Origin: Formicarius rufipectus
Taxonomy: Eukaryota > Chordata > Aves > Passeriformes > Formicariidae
NCBI GenBank assembly: GCA_013399695.1
Contig: VXAU01000305.1
Location: 246,361 to 310,360, forward strand
Length of the DNA: 64,000 nt
Direction of reading: 5' to 3'
Positions 47,105 to 58,510 of this stretch are shown piece after piece; position 1 is the first letter of the stretch, and every line of letters starts with the position of its first letter. The notes under the pieces were generated by a model. It searched no databases. It was not told where the DNA came from and saw nothing but the letters and a program-made list of their open reading frames with translations. The translations under genes were made by a program, and so were the position numbers.

Positions 47105-47826
47105 TCCCATCAACTCAAGGAAGAGTAAGAAAGAGAAGAGGGAAACAATATTTGGCAGGGAGGTGCTGGTGAATGAGAGGCTAGACATGAGTTGGCAATG
47201 TGATCTTGCAGCCCAGAAAGCCAAACGTGTCCTGGGCTGCATCCAAAGCAGGATGGGAAGCAAGTCAAGGGAGGGAATTCTGCCTGTCTACTCTGCACTG
47301 GTGAGACCTCACCTGGAGCAGTGCATCCAGTCCTGAGGTCTTCAGCAAAGGAAGGGCACTGACCTGCTGGAACTAGTCCAGAGGATGGCCACAAAAATTA
47401 TTGGAGGGCTGGAGCACCTTTTCTATAAGGAAAGGATGAGAAAATTAAGATTGTTCTGCCTGGAGAAGAGAGGGCTTTGGGGTGACCTAATCGTGGCCTT
47501 CAGAACCTGAAGTTTGACTAAAAGAAAGATGGAGAGAAACTTTTTTCAAGGGCATGTAGTGACACGACAAGGGGAAATAGCTTTGAACAGAAAGAGAGTA
47601 AGGTTAGATTGGATATTAGGAAGAAATTAGGCTGCTGGGGCACTGGAACAGGTTGTCTAGAGAAGCTGTGGATGACCCATCCCTGGCAGTGCCCAAGGCC
47701 AGGTTGGATGGACCTTCAAGCAATCTTGTCTAGAGAAGTGTCCCTGCTCAAGGCAGGGATGTTGGACCAAGATGAGCTGTAGGATCCCTTCCAACCTAGC
47801 CCATGCTTTGATTCTATGATTCTGCA
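47105..47826 (+). mobile_element. CR1 LINE, about 720 bases with intact 3' end
   Basis: Translation gives LAAQKAKRVLGCIQSRMGSK followed by SREGILPVYSALVRPHLEQC, the C-terminal region of CR1 ORF2; the frame stops soon after. Then come GAGGATGGCCACAAAAATTA, GGCTGGAGCACCTTTTCTAT, TCCCTGGCAGTGCCCAAGGC, CTTCCAACCTAGCCC and the CR1 terminal repeat GATTCTATGATTCTG (ending about 47825). 5'-truncated, disabled copy. It sits immediately downstream of another CR1 3' end. Confidence 0.95.
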
Positions 47827-48032
47827 TCATCATACAAGTGGTGTGCCAAGAGACCTATTTTAAATTCTTTATTTGGCTTTGAAAAAATGTTTCAGTTTCC
47901 TTTCTTGCCTTGCTTTATCAGACAACAATGTTTACTAAAAAAATGAAGGAAAAAAAAAAAGGGCAGGGTATATCATAATTCTTTATTAGAAAATATTTTG
48001 GCCAGTCAGATGATAACTATTTCTTAATAGTA

Positions 48033-48066
48033 GTCCTCTCCTCTCCTCTCCTCTGCTCTCCTCTGC
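48033..48066. repeat. Short (CTCTC)n repeat
   Basis: Pyrimidine-only TCCTC units, interrupted once by TCTGC. Borders the hairpin at 48074. Confidence 0.85.
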
Positions 48067-48073
48067 CCATTCT

Positions 48074-48120
48074 ATAGGCAGCATTATCCCAGTTTTGGCT
48101 GGGAAAAGGCAGCTGCCTAT
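48074..48120. repeat. Nested inverted repeat (47 bases)
   Basis: Outer stem ATAGGCAGC (48074-48082) pairs perfectly with GCTGCCTAT (48112-48120). Inner stem TCCCAG (48087-48092) pairs with CTGGGA (48099-48104) around TTTTGG. Internal loops are four and seven bases. Confidence 0.85.
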
Positions 48121-48162
48121 GAGCTATTTATTACCAAAATCACTGAAATTACAGAGGTCCAG

Positions 48163-48163
48163 A
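48163..48163. other. Single unresolved base (N)
   Basis: One N inside TCCAGANTCTTCC. Unlike the Ns near 28 kb, no duplicated flank was found, so this may be an ambiguous base or a joined gap. Confidence 0.7.
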
Positions 48164-51100
48164 NTCTTCCAGGGTCTTCTACGGTGTCTGAAGAAAAACG
48201 GGTACATTGTGTTTGGTTCAGAATAGGACTCCAACTACAGTGTATACAATGCAATTCATCGTCTTGGGGAAATCCTGTTGGGAAAGCTAAATTAACTCAA
48301 ACCCTCTAAGTTCAAGATAGTTCTGTGAAGTTCTTTCCTTCTTCCCCCTGGATGTCAGGCAGTTATCCCAGTTAAGAATTAATTCACCATATTCTCTTCA
48401 TGAAAGAAGTGTGGCATAGCCAAGCTTTCAGCTCCTCTCTTGAGTGACTAAAAATACATAGAATCAATTTGGTTTCAAAGCATACAAAAAACCAGTAAAA
48501 GAAAGATACTGGAGAGTTGCCTTTCCCCCATATGCTTCAATGCTTCATACATTTTAAAGTCACATACTTGTTAATAATGAAAAAAAACCATAAAACATAG
48601 TACCTATGCAAATATCTGAAAATATAGAATAGCTGAAGTTTAATAAACATGCACTTTTTGGTAGAGAAGCAACATATAATTTTTAGGCTATGTGCCATCA
48701 ACAGCTCTGCCTCTATGTCATTTTATATTTGAATGTCTTATTGAAAATAAAGACAAGTGCTGTCCTGGACAGGGCTCAGCTGAGCTAAAGCTCTTTTGTC
48801 TTAACATTTTAACATTCTTATCTTAGCATAACAGGTTTGTATATGTGTCAGCTGTCTTAGTTTAAAGAAGCATAAATGCCTACCAAAATAAAGTGGGTAC
48901 TGACAGACTATGATGTCAATGATGGGGTGAAGAAAATTGAAATGGATATACTTGAATGAGCATACACAGTACTTTTGTCCAAGTGGTGTCATAAAATTAA
49001 TTAACATTTTTTATACACTACCTTTTTTTTTTTTCCCCCCTACATCTGCTTTCATTAAATGGGATTAGAAGAGCAAAGAATTTTGTCTAAATATATTAAA
49101 AGTTCTTTCCCTAACATTCAGAATCTACTTTTTCTGTTTGTTGTTAGAAGGATGCGTCCTCCACTAACATCTTAAACACTTCATTGTGCCCATCTCAGAA
49201 GCTACAGCCAAGATGAGTGCAGTCTCCTATGTTTTCACTTAAGCTTATCCTAGTCTTGAGATTTATTGAAATATATTCCTGACTTACACAATTGAGTTTT
49301 AAATTAAATCAAAAGAGATCCAGTTCCAGCATGTTGACTGTTAATTTATATTTTATATCAATATAATTTTATATTTCAAAAGAATAGAAATATATTAACT
49401 ATTAACTAAAGTAGTAATTAATAATGAATATTTTTCTGCTGAGAAAATTATTTTATAGTAAAAAATGCAATAATACAAATGACATACTATGGTCTATAAG
49501 AGCTGTGATTATTAAGAGTCAATTTACAAGCCCATTTCAGCAAGTGTAATGTCCAAGAAGTGTCTGTGTGAGAAAAAGGGAAGAAGAGGGAAAATTAAGA
49601 AGATACTAATTTTATCTGTTCCTATTGCAGATGTATATTTGCCTTTAAGACATCAAGAGTAAGGCTTCAAGGAAATAAAATATCCTTTTGTACTCTACCG
49701 AAGACAATAAGCTTGACATTCCCACTCACTGTTATCACAGAGCTGTATTGTTTCTGCTTTCCACTGGTTGGTCATTCCTCCATTTCTCTTTTCCATTTTA
49801 TATTCTCTGTCTTCTGTTCCTGCTTCTACATTTAGAAAACTCTATAAATAAAGAAAACAGATCAGAAGAAATATTTCCTTTAATTTTGATTCACTGTTGT
49901 AAAACATGTACTTTCTTTATGACATTGTCATTGGACATTAATTCTGACATTGTTTCTAAGCCAATATATGCATCTGGAAAGAGTTCACCAAGAGAAAAGG
50001 AAAGGTAGTTGAAAATTTTTCCCAAAGCTTATCCTATATAAACTGGTAAGTGTAGGAAAATGTGCTTGATCAGCAGTCATAATCTATTGGAGTGAATACC
50101 AACTTCTAACAGTCTTTTGATCATAGAAAACATTGTTATTACCTCCCAGCAGAATATTCTTCACCATTGCTGTATTTCATAATCAGAACAGCTTCATGAT
50201 CAAAGGGAGCAATTTTCTATTCTGACATATAGAGTTTTTTGCCATTATTGTAGGTAAAAGTAGTTATTGTAACAATTTTTTTTTTTTTTTTTCCCTTCTG
50301 AGAAAGAACTCTGAGCAGAAAGGAAGCAGTTAATTTTGTCTAACGAATTTTCTAGGGACAGTACCAACATGTCTATTGCTTTGTGCTAGAGGCAGGCTGA
50401 AAGGATTCAGTATGCATAACCAAAACCAGCTGTGTTCCAAGTACCGTGTTTCCTATTAAACTCAACTTGCTTGACACCTTCAGTGACAGATTGAAAAACT
50501 GCTAAATATTTTGATTTCACATGTTGCTTCTTCATTACAAACGCTGGGCTTTCAACTCTTCCATCCTAATTTTCTGCTTCTATTTTCTTGACAATGAATA
50601 CCAGATTGCAAACGTTCTAAAGTTGACATCCACTTTGAGTGCTTAATGAAAGCTTGTAATACTCTTACAAAAGCCCAAAAAAGTTAAACCTTAAATTGAA
50701 ATGGATCACTAAAGATAGGTAAACTGGATGGTTTGCAGTAAGGTTTGATTAAAGTTAAGATGATGCTTTAATGCAAAATAAACAGTGGACTGCATGTCAG
50801 GAAATTTATTTGTAACCCAGAGCATAAAACTGGAATTTGCTCTCAAGTTAAATGTTTCAAGAATCATTGCATGACTAAGTTAAAGTAAAATATGCAAAGC
50901 ACAGGCTGTAGGGAACAATTTTGCAAATGAATTTTTATCTCTAATTTCCCAGGCTAAGAATATCCATGATACCAGCAAATTCTGTGTGGTGAAAATGACA
51001 ATTCTGCTATGTTCTTTTAATGGATCATAATTTCTATAATTCTCTTGAGGACACTGAACAGACAAGAGATTCTATCCTGAAACCATCAAATGATATTTTT

Positions 51101-52267
51101 ACTGCCTGGTATATCTGTCCACAATGGATTTAAAAAGAAAATTAGGAACACTGGAAGGTAGAACTGCCAATTTCTTTGGTCCTGATGAATTCAGACCATT
51201 GGACAGAAACCGATTTGCCACTAAATATCATGGAAATAAACATTATCTCATTGCTTGTTCATCTTCAGACAACAAGACAGACCTACGATGAGCTATTTTG
51301 CTCTTGTAGGTTATGCTACTGTAACATGAGATTTTGCTGTTGCCTGGAGAAGAGTGCTGCTAAAAGGTGATTGTATGGATATCTCACATTATCGCAAAAC
51401 ATTTGGAAATTTCAGACTGAAGGAGAAATGGAAAATTTGAAATCTTTAAATACTGCTACAGCACATACTGTTCCAAGGAATTTAGATAACTCCTGGTCTG
51501 AGCTTATCCCTACCGTCTTCATAATCTCAGAACAACATGAACCCTCACAAATTACATTCCCTGGAAGAATAGAGGGCTCTGGAAATTATAAGCAGCACTT
51601 CACATGCACAAAATGTATATATATAAATTAACAGTTGAAATGAACTGATTTGAACTTATGTATCTGGGTTTCTTTTAATAATAATTAAAATAATATTTTT
51701 AAATTTCTTTTCTAACATTTTTTTATATTTGGGATAATTTGTCAGCCAAGAATGATGAGATCTTTAGTGTGTATATTCTGCTACAGCATCTCATGATAAT
51801 TTTGCAGGAAAGAAATTAAAGGAAAAGCAGATCATGTTGATCAAGATCTAAAAATCAACAATGCCAGAATTTCCTATCTACACTTGTCTACTTACATGTT
51901 AGATAGGTCATATGTTTTAACATTGTATGTTTTTTATAAAACCCAACATTTCCTTTTGACATAGATTTTCTAAGCTAAACAAAGTAGATTTTCTGTTACA
52001 ATATTTTTGTTTATGATGATTTTCTTATATTGATGATTTTTTTGATCCTCTATTATATCTCACCTAATTTTTTTAATTCATGGTATAGACATAAATGAGT
52101 CCCAGATACGTTCACTTCTAGGTCAGATCTCATTTAGATTTTTCTGACAGGGCGACTCACTAACCACAGATAAGAAAACTAATTAAGCTGTTATGGAAGA
52201 CATACATGCTTTAAAGCATCACAGGTGCTATCTAACTTTTGATCTAATCAAAAGTCTCTGAAGTTAA

Positions 52268-52313
52268 CTTTAAGATAGCCTGATAGTAAGCTTTAAGATA
52301 GCCTGATAGTAAG
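52268..52313. repeat. Perfect 23-base tandem duplication
   Basis: The unit beginning CTTTAAGATAGCCTG and ending ATAGTAAG occurs at 52268-52290 and 52291-52313 without mismatch, followed by CTT of a third partial unit. The identity suggests a recent event. Confidence 0.95.
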
Positions 52314-52456
52314 CTTGAGATCAAGTGTAGAAAGAAGGATCTTTTGTCTACTTTTAATGCAGCAAAACAATCAATTATCAAGCTGCAAGGGAAAACAGAA
52401 CTACTCACATTCTTAAAACTCAAGCTTAATATATTCAAATGTGACTTTTCTGCTTC

Positions 52457-52486
52457 AACTAGTTGGAGATGCAGCTCCAACTGGTT
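52457..52486. repeat. Inverted repeat, 12-base arms
   Basis: AACTAGTTGGAG (52457-52468) and CTCCAACTGGTT (52475-52486) pair at 11 of 12 positions around the loop ATGCAG. Confidence 0.9.
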
Positions 52487-52702
52487 GAAGATGTAGATAA
52501 CTCTTGCTTAGCATTATTAATAAATATTTTATCATAAGTCTCTCTTTACTTCTTTACAGGGGAAACTGGAAATTCTCTGAAGGAGATAGAAATAAATGAG
52601 TAGGACACATGGTTCCCTGGCCTCCTAGGATATATTTATATTTCAAGTAAATAGCAAAGGAGATCAGTAGAAAGATTATTGGTTTTGTCACCAAATTAAT
52701 TT

Positions 52703-52886
52703 CAATGGTTTTGTTGTTGCTGTTTTGTTGGAGTTTTTTTGTTTGGTTGGGTTTTTCTTTTTTTTTTGCAGGGCAGTTGTGCTGTTGTTTGGGGTTTTTG
52801 TTTGGTTGGTTGTTTGGTTGGTTTTTTTTGTTGTTGTTGTTTGTTTTGGTTTTTTTTTGTTTGTTTGTTGTTTTGTTTTGTTTTTA
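52703..52886. repeat. GT-rich low-complexity tract
   Basis: About 180 bases dominated by T with G or GG every two to five bases (TTTGTTTGG, TTGTTGTTG and similar units). It looks like the opposite-strand equivalent of the AC-rich tracts at 2.7, 26.4, 33.8 and 37.5 kb. The Phe/Cys/Leu-rich frames through it are not genes. Confidence 0.9.
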
Positions 52887-53157
52887 AACGGAGAAAAGTA
52901 ATTACAAGTCTTGAGTTTTCTTCACTTAAACCATTTTAAGGAAAAAGAAATCATCAGACTTGGCATGATTATCATCTCCCAAAAGAGAAATATCCACCGC
53001 CTGTTACTTCCTACAAAGGTGGCACAAATCCTGGAATAACAGTTGTTATATAGTCCTACAAACTCAGATTTCCCACTTACCTTCAAAACATGCCTGTCCC
53101 CAGTTCAATTCAGGCTGCTTGGAGATAAGAAGTTTTAAGCATAGCATAAGTCAAAAG

Positions 53158-53197
53158 TGTTTGTTTGGGGAGTTTTTTGTTGTTTTTTTGTTTGGTC
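53158..53197. repeat. GT-rich low-complexity tract
   Basis: Short TTTG/TTTTTTG units, similar to the tract 270 bases upstream. Confidence 0.8.
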
Positions 53198-54035
53198 ATT
53201 TTTAATACTTACTATGGATTTCTCCCCCTCTTTTCACTCACATTTACTACGTTATCTTTTTTGGGTTTTCTTCTTTTTTTATGCACATAAGCTTCTTTCT
53301 TGTCAAGGATAGTCAGTTCTAATGGGTTCTATCGCAAAACATAATATGAATCCTATTTTACAAATATAACATAATTTTAAAATATATAATATTAGCTATC
53401 TGTGTCATTTGAGAAGCCTCACAGGGCTCAGCTGATGTATTTTCAATATACCTTCATATCCTCAATACGTACAAGCATCTCAGCTGGTCTTAAAACACCT
53501 GCATGTGGATAACTGAATCAAAGCCCAGATTCTTAACATTCACTGTGGAGACCAGTCAGTTGAATCAGTTCCCAGGCTGCGTTAACAGTTCTCATTAAAT
53601 AGTACTCAACTCCCATGGAAGGAGAGATTCCTTGTGTTTTTATGGACTTCGTCAGCCTTGAACTTGAGCTGAATCCTACCCTCACAGAGACAACCCTATT
53701 GGCTAGCCACAGGCATTTGGTGCCACTGAGATATTTTAAGTTATTTTATCTGTCCTTTAGGTGCTCCAGAATTTTCTTATAGTTTGTTTCATAAATTTGA
53801 ATAAAGTTTTTAATTTGTACGTAATGTTACTAATATTTAGAAAAAGTTTCAGGTGCCTCCATATAGATTTGCAAACCAGATCAGATATCCTTGAATACCT
53901 GAAGCATTTAGATTTGGCTTGGTATAACAATGTAGGAATTTTTTGGGATATCTGCATCCTTTCAGAGCACTGGAAATTTCAAAGTGCTTCAGCTTCTGCC
54001 AAATTGATGTGTCTAGGCAACAGAACCCCAAGATG

Positions 54036-54090
54036 ATAGAATCATAGAATCATTTAAGTTGGAAAAGTCCCTTAACATAATTGAGTTTCA
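54036..54090 (-). mobile_element. CR1 LINE, 3' tail remnant
   Basis: Plus strand reads GATAGAATCATAGAATCATT, then AAGTTGGAAAAGTCCCTTAA, the reverse complement of the CR1 terminal repeat and tail. Only about 55 bases, so the copy is extremely truncated. Confidence 0.88.
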
Positions 54091-54589
54091 GTGCTATTTT
54101 CTACCTTATTGTGTATACATAATATTTAAACAAAGATAATTATTCGTGTTGATGTTTTCCCATCAATTTATTCCCCATACTGAGAGAATTTCCGTTCTGC
54201 TGTTAATCACTAGTCCAATGAGGTCTTAGCACTTTCTGTACTGTCTCTATATTTTCTGCATAGAAGCGTTTTTCTGTCTTCCAGATGACTCAGTCATGTG
54301 GTTCTTGAGGAGTACGAGTAAAACCACTGAAGAAAATATTGGATGGCAGGAATTCATATCCTCTCTGACCTAGGAAATACCTTGGAAAAAAAAATGATGC
54401 AGGCTCTTACCTATATTCTAACACTTTTCCATCTATTCATCTAACTAGAGGATAAAACCTTACTATGGCTCTTTGGTGACCATTTTATGTGGGATACTTG
54501 GAAGATCAGGGACATCTGTCATTGAGCAATCCAGATACTCTGAGTTTTGAGACAATGCAGCTGTGTTAATTGCAAAGTAAGATCTTGGA

Positions 54590-54901
54590 TGTTAGTTATA
54601 AAAAGATACAAGAGAAGAAACTGCAGTTAAGAAACATTCCTGAGCTTGCAAAAGTAAAAGAACAAAGAAGTGCCTACATGACTCAAGAACTGTGCAGAAG
54701 GAAGAACAACAGCTTGCATGAACAAGAAACTTTAGCCAATAATAAAATAAAGCAAGACGCATGAACAGTAGACGATAGCCAATAAGCGCTTGATGTATGC
54801 GTGATACTGATAATAAAAATGTATAAAACAGCAAGTTTTGTAAGCAATAAATTGTCATTAGCCTGGATCTTATTGGTCATTGTGCTGTGTCTGATATCCC
54901 A
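54590..54901 (+). mobile_element. Solo LTR with compact promoter (family D)
   Basis: About 312 bases starting TGTTAG and ending ATCCCA. It has CCAAT at 54779-54783, TATAAAA at 54822-54828 and AATAAA at 54846-54851, followed by GCCTGGATCTTATTGG and a U5-like end. The size and the AATAAA just beyond the TATA box resemble alpharetroviral and some avian ERVK-type LTRs. No target-site duplication was confirmed, and the 5' edge could lie a few tens of bases away. No gag, pol or env is attached. Confidence 0.65.
54779..54851 (+). promoter_or_regulatory. CCAAT, TATA and poly(A) signals of the family D LTR
   Basis: CCAAT (54779), TATAAAA (54822) and AATAAA (54846) lie at retrovirus-like spacing on one strand. 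All three motifs are unmutated. Confidence 0.6.
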
Positions 54902-56239
54902 CTAATTCTGCAATTTTATAGAACTTCTTTACAGAAAGTGAAATAATCTGAATATAGGTGGGAAAAAAATCATGTCTTTTGTGATGGTAGGAAATTGTCT
55001 TAGAGCTCTAGCAAGGAACTATGTTTGAAATGGTTTCACTGAATTTTTCTGCTTTATATACTCTGATCACTGAACAAGTTAACTGATATTTTGTAAATAT
55101 CTGGCATGAATTAATTGCAGACACTTTATTGTCACTGGAGTAATCTGAAATTAATAAAACAAAATATACTTTGCACTCTATAATACATTACTGCAAAATG
55201 ATACTTAATCCAGTACTATAGTGTGTTTGTATCCAGAATAAAATTGAAAGTAAGTTAAATCAAAGAAATTATTCTGGTTTTGTATAATTTTTTACTTCCA
55301 GACATATTTTTTTGAAAAATATAAACATCTGAGTGGGTTTAAAGTGGTTACAAAACTAATATACCTGTGATCTTGCACTTCATAGCTGAGAATACATGCT
55401 TGTTTCCAGACACATATTAGAGTGAGAAACTGCAGATTTTTGTAACTACAATGTTTTTAACAAGTCTGTATGGTCTCAGATGTTACTATTCTGGGTTACC
55501 AAGAATACAAAACAAAAGGGGCAAATGATTTTGTTACATGGTCTTCCTGCTATGTGAATATGAATATGCTCTTGTCCATGGCCATTTTAAAATATTTTAA
55601 ATCATATCACTGAAAACAACTTGTGTTCAAAAATACCACTTGTCTAAAAACGTAAATTCAACTTCTCTGAAGAATTCTTTTCTGACTTCTAATATAGTTC
55701 CTGTGCTGATAATTTACATTCAGTGAAATGTTTCATCCAGTTTCTAAGGTCACCTAAATTTCTTCTCCCTTTCCACATGTAAAGTTGTTTCTGAATTCAC
55801 AATAGAAGGAAGAGACACATACATATTTTTGCTACATATAAATCTTAAGTAGTTATTCTTATTACACAGTCAAGAAAAAAAATCCAGCAAGTGGGATTGA
55901 AGAGAAAATATAAATACAGTGAAGATTTTTATCTCTTCAGCATTATACTTGTGAGAGCAGAAAACAGAGTCATAATCACTGGCACTGTTCATGTACACAG
56001 AGCTGTGTTGATTTCCCTTTTTAGTTCTGATGAAAAATAATAGACAACATATCTATCTACAGGCAACAACTTATTTTACTAAGTTGTCTAACATTCTAAA
56101 GAAATTAATCAGTATCCAAAATGTCCAATCTATGACATAAACAATCATGTGATGAAGAAATAAGGATAGATTTTTTTTTTGAATAAGGCACTCAGAAATG
56201 CTACAAATCTGTTTAATAACTAAAAAAAAAAATTAAATT
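54902..56239. other. AT-rich unique DNA, no gene seen
   Basis: No recognised repeat or coding signal. Confidence 0.55.
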
Positions 56240-56992
56240 ACTGCACCTGTGTCAGGACAATCCCAATCTCAAATACAGGCTGAGTAGAGAAGAAACTGAG
56301 AGCAGCCCTGATGAGAAGGACTTGTGGGTGCTGGTGGATTAGAGGTTGGACATGAGCCAGCAATGCAAACCTGCAACCCAGAAAGCCAAAATACAGTCCT
56401 GGCCTGCATCAAAAGCAGAGTGGGCAACTGGACAAGGAAGGGGATTCTAGCCCTCTACCGTGCTCTGGTGAGATCCCATCTGCAGTGCAGCATCCAGCTC
56501 TGGAGTCCTCAGCACAGAGAGGATATGGACTTCCTAGAGCAAGTCCAGAGGAGGGTTGTGAATATGATCCGAGGGTTGGAGCTCCTCTGCTGTGAAGACA
56601 GGCTCATAGAGATGGGACCGTTCAGCTTGGTGAAGATAAGGCCCTGGGGAGACCTTGCAGCAACCTTACAGCAACCTTCCAGTACTTGAACACAGGCCTA
56701 TAAGAAGGCTGAAGAGGGACTTTTTACAAATGCGTGAAGGGACAGGACAAGGAGGAGTGACTTTAAGCTGAAAGAGGGCAGGTTTAGAACAGGTATTACA
56801 TATTAGACATGAATTCTCCTAGTGTGGGTGGGTTGGAACAGGTTGCCCTGTTGATGTCCCATCCCTGGAAGTGTTTAAGGCCAGATTGAATGGGACTTTG
56901 AGCAACCTGGTCAAACGGAAAGTGACCAGGGGATTAGAACTAGATGCTCTTTAAGGTTCCTTCCAACTCAAGCCTTTCTATGATATCTATGG
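56240..56992 (+). mobile_element. CR1 LINE, about 750 bases with 3' end
   Basis: A frame of 121 codons (56324-56689) includes LALYRALVRSHLQCSIQLWS and further on EQVQRRVVNMIRGLELL, the conserved C-terminus of CR1 ORF2. Downstream come TCCCATCCCTGGAAGTGTTT, AACTAGATGCTCTTTAAGGT, TCCTTCCAACTCAAGCC and a degenerate TTCTATGATATCTATG tail. The 5' part is missing. A GCAACCTTACA/GCAACCTTCCA near-duplication at about 56658-56680 may be a small slippage event. Confidence 0.95.
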
Positions 56993-57066
56993 GTATATCA
57001 AAGGAGAGGAAAAGGGGAGGTTAATGAGGACGTATTGGATAGGGTGGGACCTGAGCATGACACAAA

Positions 57067-57674
57067 TGGTGTGAAACAAGGGGTGAAGGTTGTATTGATT
57101 TTCTTTGAGACTTTCTTCACAGCAGTTCATATAGTATTATGTTTTAGACTTGTGAGAAAATCAGTGTTGATAGCATATCAAGGCTTCAGTGTTGCTGAGC
57201 ACAGCATGTGCTTGGACACTGTGAAAGCATTTGGTGTTTCTCAACCCCACACCTCTCCACATACCTAGTGAACAGGCTGAGCGTACACAAGAAACTGGGA
57301 GGGGACACAGCCAGGACAGCTGATCCCAGCTGACCAAATGGATATCCTACACAATATGCTGTCATGCTCAGCATAGAGAGCTGGGTGAAGAAAGAAGGGG
57401 GTCTTGATGTTTGCCTTCCCCAGTAGACATTATGCATGAGACAGTCCTATGTTGCAGAGGATGGCTGAACACCTGCCCATCCATTGAAGCAGTTACTCAA
57501 TTCCTTATCTTGCTTTGCTTGCATATAGTTTTTGCTTTACCTAATAAATTGTCTATGTCTCAATCCACGAGTTTGCTCACTTTTACACTTCTGATACTCT
57601 TCCCCATCCTTGGAAGGTGGAGTGAGCAAAGGGCTGTGTGGTGATTAGCTTCCCACTGGAGTTAATCCACAACA
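57067..57674 (-). mobile_element. Near full-length LTR on the minus strand (family A, copy 4)
   Basis: In its own direction it starts TGTTGTGGATTAACTCCAG at 57674, has CACACAGCCCTTTGCTCACT, then TGAGACATAGACAATTTATT, the mid-LTR block AGGATATCCATTTGGTCAGC, GGGATCAGCTGTCCTGGCTG, and a degenerate end (ACTGCTGTGAAGAAAGT). It shows that the shorter copies at 1474 and 20246 belong to one family of about 600 bases. The TATA box seen in those copies is mutated here (CTCTATGCTGAGC). Plus-strand flanks contain GCATGA near both ends (57055 and 57673 areas), a possible but offset target duplication. Confidence 0.88.
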
Positions 57675-58399
57675 CTGCATGAGAAATTTTTTAAGGAAAT
57701 CTTTTTTTATCTTTATCTTCTTTCTCTTTCCTGTTCGATATCGCGTCATTGATCCAATCCACCCTAAAAATCCACTTTAACTGTGAAGTACAGAGAACTC
57801 AGCTGCCCCAAAATTGCTCTGTAACACAATTGACCTGAGTTGTCCTAATTGTATTCTTGAATGGTGGGTAAGGTAGATATATAAAATATTCATGTGTTTA
57901 TGTGTCTTTCAGCTTATAAAAGTTTTTATGACAGGTGATTTGTTGTAGTTGCCACAGCATCTATTACATGATAAATGTTGCAACCTGCATAGTGAATACA
58001 GAATTGGAATGACTACCTTTTTTCTTCTCTGACCATCTTCCAAAGAAAAGCCATATAAAGCTTCTTCAGCAGTAAAAAATGAAATCTTGTGAGTTGCAAA
58101 AACTCTTATAACATAAGGCAGTGAAAAATTAAAGGATTGCCTTGAATCGCACAGTAAACTTTCAATTCCATAAAGCAAAACCAATTGTACCCTCTGGATT
58201 AACTCCAGACCTACAATGACCCTGAGAACTTGCAGGACTGGGATCCCAAGTCAATAAAAAGCTATAAAGAAACCCTTCAATTTTTTGGGCACTAAGCAGA
58301 ATTTATTTTTTTATTCTATAGAAAATTTTGCTTTCACAACATGGGTGCAAAATGCCCTTGTTTTAATTTAGTGGAACTTTGTTCTTTATTTGCATATCT

Positions 58400-58510
58400 A
58401 AATAATGATAATAATAACAACACAACAGTTGTTCTTTTTTATGTTGTTTTTTGTTGCTAAAATATTTTTATTATTATTATTAACAACAACAATAATAGTA
58501 ATGTGGAGAT
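58400..58510. repeat. AAT/AAC triplet-rich region with self-complementary arms
   Basis: AATAATGATAATAATAACAA-like sequence on the left is matched by GTTGTTTTTTGTTG and TTTTTATTATTATTATTAAC to the right, then AACAACAACAATAATAGTAA. The arms can pair imperfectly, and a second ATT/AAT pairing is possible at the right side. Confidence 0.75.

Larger units (their letters stand above)
47827..54035. other. AT-rich unique DNA with low-complexity tracts, no gene seen
   Basis: Contains a CTCTC repeat and hairpin near 48.05-48.12 kb, one N at 48163, a T run (about 50278-50293), a 23-base duplication, a hairpin and GT-rich tracts near 52-53 kb. Open frames reach 106 codons (49688-50008) with no motif. Confidence 0.5.

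Noticed and set aside
52705..52939. Phe/Cys/Leu-rich membrane-like peptides
   Set aside because: Direct translation of the GT-rich low-complexity tract.
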